Shown in pieces: positions 50,804-54,916 of a stretch of DNA of 54,916 nt (position 1 is the stretch's first letter; each line of letters starts with the position of its first letter). Both the position numbers and the translations under genes were made by a program. The notes under the pieces are model-generated. The model searched no databases. It had not been told where the DNA came from and was given only the letters and a program-made list of their open reading frames with translations. Origin of the DNA: Clostridia bacterium (lineage in GTDB: Bacteria; Bacillota; Clostridia; Christensenellales; CAG-314); NCBI GenBank assembly GCA_017409765.1, contig JAFQSA010000043.1, positions 1 through 54,916 on the forward strand, given 5' to 3'.

Positions 50804-51304
50804 ATGAAAAGAGTTATCGGCTTTGACCCTGGTCTTGCCATTGTTGGCTACGGCATCATCGATTACGACGGCTTCAACAACAAAAAAGTGGTAGACTACG
50901 GCGTTATCAACACACCCAAACACGAAAGTTTCCCCACGCGCCTTGCCATCATTTACAAGGCCGTGACGGAACTTATCGAAAAATACAAACCTGACGAGAT
51001 TGCGGCGGAAGAATTGTTCTTTAACACCAACATCACAACAGGTATCAACGTTGCCCACGCAAGAGGGGTGCTTTTGCTTGCGTCCATTCACGCGTGCGGT
51101 TGTCTGTACGAGTACACGCCGCTCCAAATCAAGCAAGCAATGACGGGCTACGGCCGTGCCGACAAAAAACAAATTCAGGAAATGGTCCGTGTGTACCTTG
51201 GACTACAAAAAGTCCCCAAGCCGGACGACGCAGCGGACGCATTGGCGGTTGCTTTGACGCACATCCAAACGGGCGGTTTTTCCGACAAATTTTCCATCAA
51301 GTAG
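50804..51304 (+). CDS. ruvC: Holliday junction endonuclease RuvC
   Basis: Cuts Holliday junctions during recombination. The 166-residue RNase H-fold nuclease has the first catalytic Asp in MKRVIGFDPGLAIVGYG (D8), the Glu in AAEELFF, and the Asp pair in KPDDAADALAVALTH. ATG 50804 is chosen because AGGTAGG is 7 bp upstream and the protein then starts as in relatives; the ATG at 50798 is 1 bp from the SD. ruvA follows after 9 bp. Confidence 0.96.
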   Translation: MKRVIGFDPGLAIVGYGIIDYDGFNNKKVVDYGVINTPKHESFPTRLAIIYKAVTELIEKYKPDEIAAEELFFNTNITTGINVAHARGVLLLASIHACGCLYEYTPLQIKQAMTGYGRADKKQIQEMVRVYLGLQKVPKPDDAADALAVALTHIQTGGFSDKFSIK

Positions 51305-51313
51305 GAGGCATAC

Positions 51314-51907
51314 ATGTTCAATTATATCAGCGGTACCGTTGCCCACATCTTTGGCAACACAGTTGTGGTTGATGTCAACGGCATTGGTTACGAAATCTTG
51401 GCAACAACACGCACAACGGAGGACCTAACAATCGGTCAAAATACAAAATTGTTTACCTATTTGCAAGTGCGCGAAGATGGTGTTTCCCTTTTCGGCTTTG
51501 CCACCCTGGAGGAAAAAACAATGTTTTTGAACCTCATTTCCGTATCCGGTGTTGGCCCAAAGGTTGCGCAATCCATCTTGTCCGGTATGGACTCCAATTC
51601 CCTTGCCTACGCCATCTACAATGGCGATACAAAACTGCTAACAAAAATCAAGGGCCTTGGCAAAAAGACGGCCGAGCGCCTTGTTTTGGAACTGCGCGAA
51701 AAGGTGATGGTGGATGCATCTCAAATTGATACCCCCATTGCCAAGCATTTGGATTCCCCACTTACCAAGGAAATGCAAAACGCCATTGCCGTGCTTTGCT
51801 CACTTGGTAAATCTCAACAAGATGCGGAAAAACTTGTGGATGCCGCATCCAAACTTGGCGCAACCACAGCAGAAGAACTCATCAACATGGCGTTTAGAAT
51901 TAACTAA
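51314..51907 (+). CDS. ruvA: Holliday junction branch migration protein RuvA
   Basis: Tetrameric junction-binding subunit of RuvAB. The 197-residue protein has the N-terminal OB domain (MFNYISGTVAHIFGNTVVVD), two helix-hairpin-helix motifs (ISVSGVGPKVAQ and IKGLGKKTAERLVLEL), and a C-terminal domain that contacts RuvB. Length is standard. AGGAGG precedes ATG 51314. A short GGCCTTTAGGCC palindrome lies in the 63-bp gap before ruvB. Confidence 0.96.
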   Translation: MFNYISGTVAHIFGNTVVVDVNGIGYEILATTRTTEDLTIGQNTKLFTYLQVREDGVSLFGFATLEEKTMFLNLISVSGVGPKVAQSILSGMDSNSLAYAIYNGDTKLLTKIKGLGKKTAERLVLELREKVMVDASQIDTPIAKHLDSPLTKEMQNAIAVLCSLGKSQQDAEKLVDAASKLGATTAEELINMAFRIN

Positions 51908-51970
51908 AACACCACTTAACACAAACAAAACTCGGCCTTTAGGCCTACTTTACATAAACAGGTAACAACT

Positions 51971-53024
51971 ATGGAACAACAATTTTTTACAAGTACCCTA
52001 ACGGAACGCGAACGCGACACGGAAAACATCCTTCGCCCAAAAACCTTTGATGACTACGTCGGTCAGGACAAGGTAAAGCAAAACATGTCCGTCTACATCA
52101 AAGCGGCGCTTGCTCGTGGCGAAAGTTTGGATCACGTACTTTTGTACGGTCCTCCAGGACTGGGTAAAACCACTTTGGCGCACATCATCGCTAACGAAAT
52201 GGGCGTGCCCATCACCATCACAAGTGGCTCTGCCATCCCCGGTAAGTTCGACCTTTCGGCAATTTTGTCCAAACTTAAGCCCAACGAAGTGCTTTTCATC
52301 GACGAAATCCACCGACTTCACTCCTCCTTGGAGGAAATTTTGTACCCTGCAATGGAAGACTACCGACTGGACTTTGTTGTGGGCAAGGGTCCAAGCGCAA
52401 CCAGCGTAAACATCAAGTTGGAAAAGTTTACGCTTATTGGTGCAACAACCAAGGCAGGCAACCTTGCTGCACCCTTGCGTGACCGTTTTGGCGTACAAAT
52501 GCGCCTAGACTTGTACAGCCCCGAGCAACTGACGGACATTGTAAAAAAATCCGCCAAAAAACTTGGCGCTCAAATTGATGACCAAGCGGCTTACGAAATT
52601 GCTCGCCGTAGTCGTGGTACGCCACGTATTGCCAACCGATTGCTCAAGCGCGTGCGCGACTTTGCCGACGTGCTTGGCAATGGCCAAATCACTACGGAAG
52701 TTACCAACCACGCAATGCAAATCATGGAAGTGGACGCTCTCGGCCTTGATGCTGTGGACAAAAACATCCTAACAACCATCATCGACAAGTTTAGCGGTGG
52801 CCCTGTTGGTTTGGATACTTTGGCATCCGCCACAGGGGAAGATACCCAAACCATCGAGGATGTGTACGAGCCATATCTACTTCAATTGGGCTTTATCGCC
52901 CGCACACCAAGGGGGCGTGTTTGCATGCCCAATGCCTACAAGCACCTTGGCAAAAAACTATCAAAGGAACGTATGCAAATGCTTGCCATCTACGATGACA
53001 GCCTAGCACAAGACGACACATCTG

Positions 53025-53035
<11 letters not shown>
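51971..53035 (+). CDS. ruvB: Holliday junction helicase RuvB
   Basis: Hexameric AAA+ motor of branch migration. The 354-residue protein has Walker [10 protein letters not shown], Walker [10 protein letters not shown], sensor 1 in [11 protein letters not shown], the arginine-finger region PLRDRFGVQ, and the C-terminal winged helix with RTPRGRVC. Its last 11 bp overlap the queA start, so the two are coupled. Confidence 0.97.

Positions 53036-54916
<1,881 letters not shown>

Overview
The window reads as a piece of chromosome from a low-to-mid GC Gram-positive anaerobe of the class Clostridia, probably an uncultured, gut-type lineage (inference). Support comes from Firmicutes-style SD sequences (AGGAGG) and sigma-A promoters (TTGACA-17-TATAAT), a SAM-I riboswitch in front of metK, and a six-gene Rnf complex in the clostridial order C-D-G-E-A-B. 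RecD2, RqcH, a VanW-domain protein and a secreted lipoprotein point the same way. There are no rRNA or tRNA genes, no CRISPR array and no recognisable prophage or transposase. Most genes lie on the + strand.

Layout. 1-5.4 kb: an rRNA-type methyltransferase overlapping a RluA-family pseudouridine synthase, a secreted single-pass protein, and a PHP phosphoesterase overlapping a VanW protein. 5.4-13.2 kb: dnaB-glnS, two zinc-ribbon proteins, and a short alaS. 13.6-15.3 kb: an XRE regulator with membrane helices, a shortened GyrI-like frame, and a cyclodeaminase-family gene. 15.8-25.1 kb: SAM riboswitch-metK, recD2, comF-secA, prfB. 25.4-29.1 kb (minus strand): a CrtO-like protein, a GltS-type symporter and a PlsC-like acyltransferase. 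29.3-31.9 kb: a GH13 glucosidase and a HAD phosphatase. 32.2-38.0 kb: rnfCDGEAB. 38.4-41.3 kb: an HD nucleotidase, a degenerate ABC ATPase and an S41 protease, tightly packed. 41.5-42.7 kb: a divergent pair of Gln/Pro-rich proteins. 43.1-50.6 kb: an SGNH esterase lipoprotein, typA, galK and rqcH. 50.8 kb to the end: ruvC-ruvA-ruvB-queA-tgt, with tgt cut by the window edge.

How the genes work together. Most of the content is housekeeping: translation (glnS, alaS, prfB, rqcH, typA, queA/tgt), replication and recombination (dnaB, recD2, ruvABC), secretion (secA) and methyl-donor supply (metK). The Rnf operon is the energy-conserving module: it couples ferredoxin oxidation to NAD reduction and ion pumping. 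The GH13 enzyme, galactokinase and the SGNH esterase suggest growth on plant or host glycans.

The least ordinary material is between the genes. A roughly 30-bp motif with core CACGTATC recurs nine times, always in + orientation, mostly just after stop codons and before terminators. A MITE-like family with TGGTTGATT/AATCAACCA ends is present in three copies of different length. Two similar blocks of about 250 bp flank the CrtO-like gene. Short tandem repeats lie after vanW and after secA. Among proteins, the most notable are an RnfG of double length with two FMN-type motifs, an alanyl-tRNA synthetase without the C-Ala domain, an RF2 gene without its usual programmed frameshift, and an ABC-type ATPase with several altered catalytic motifs.
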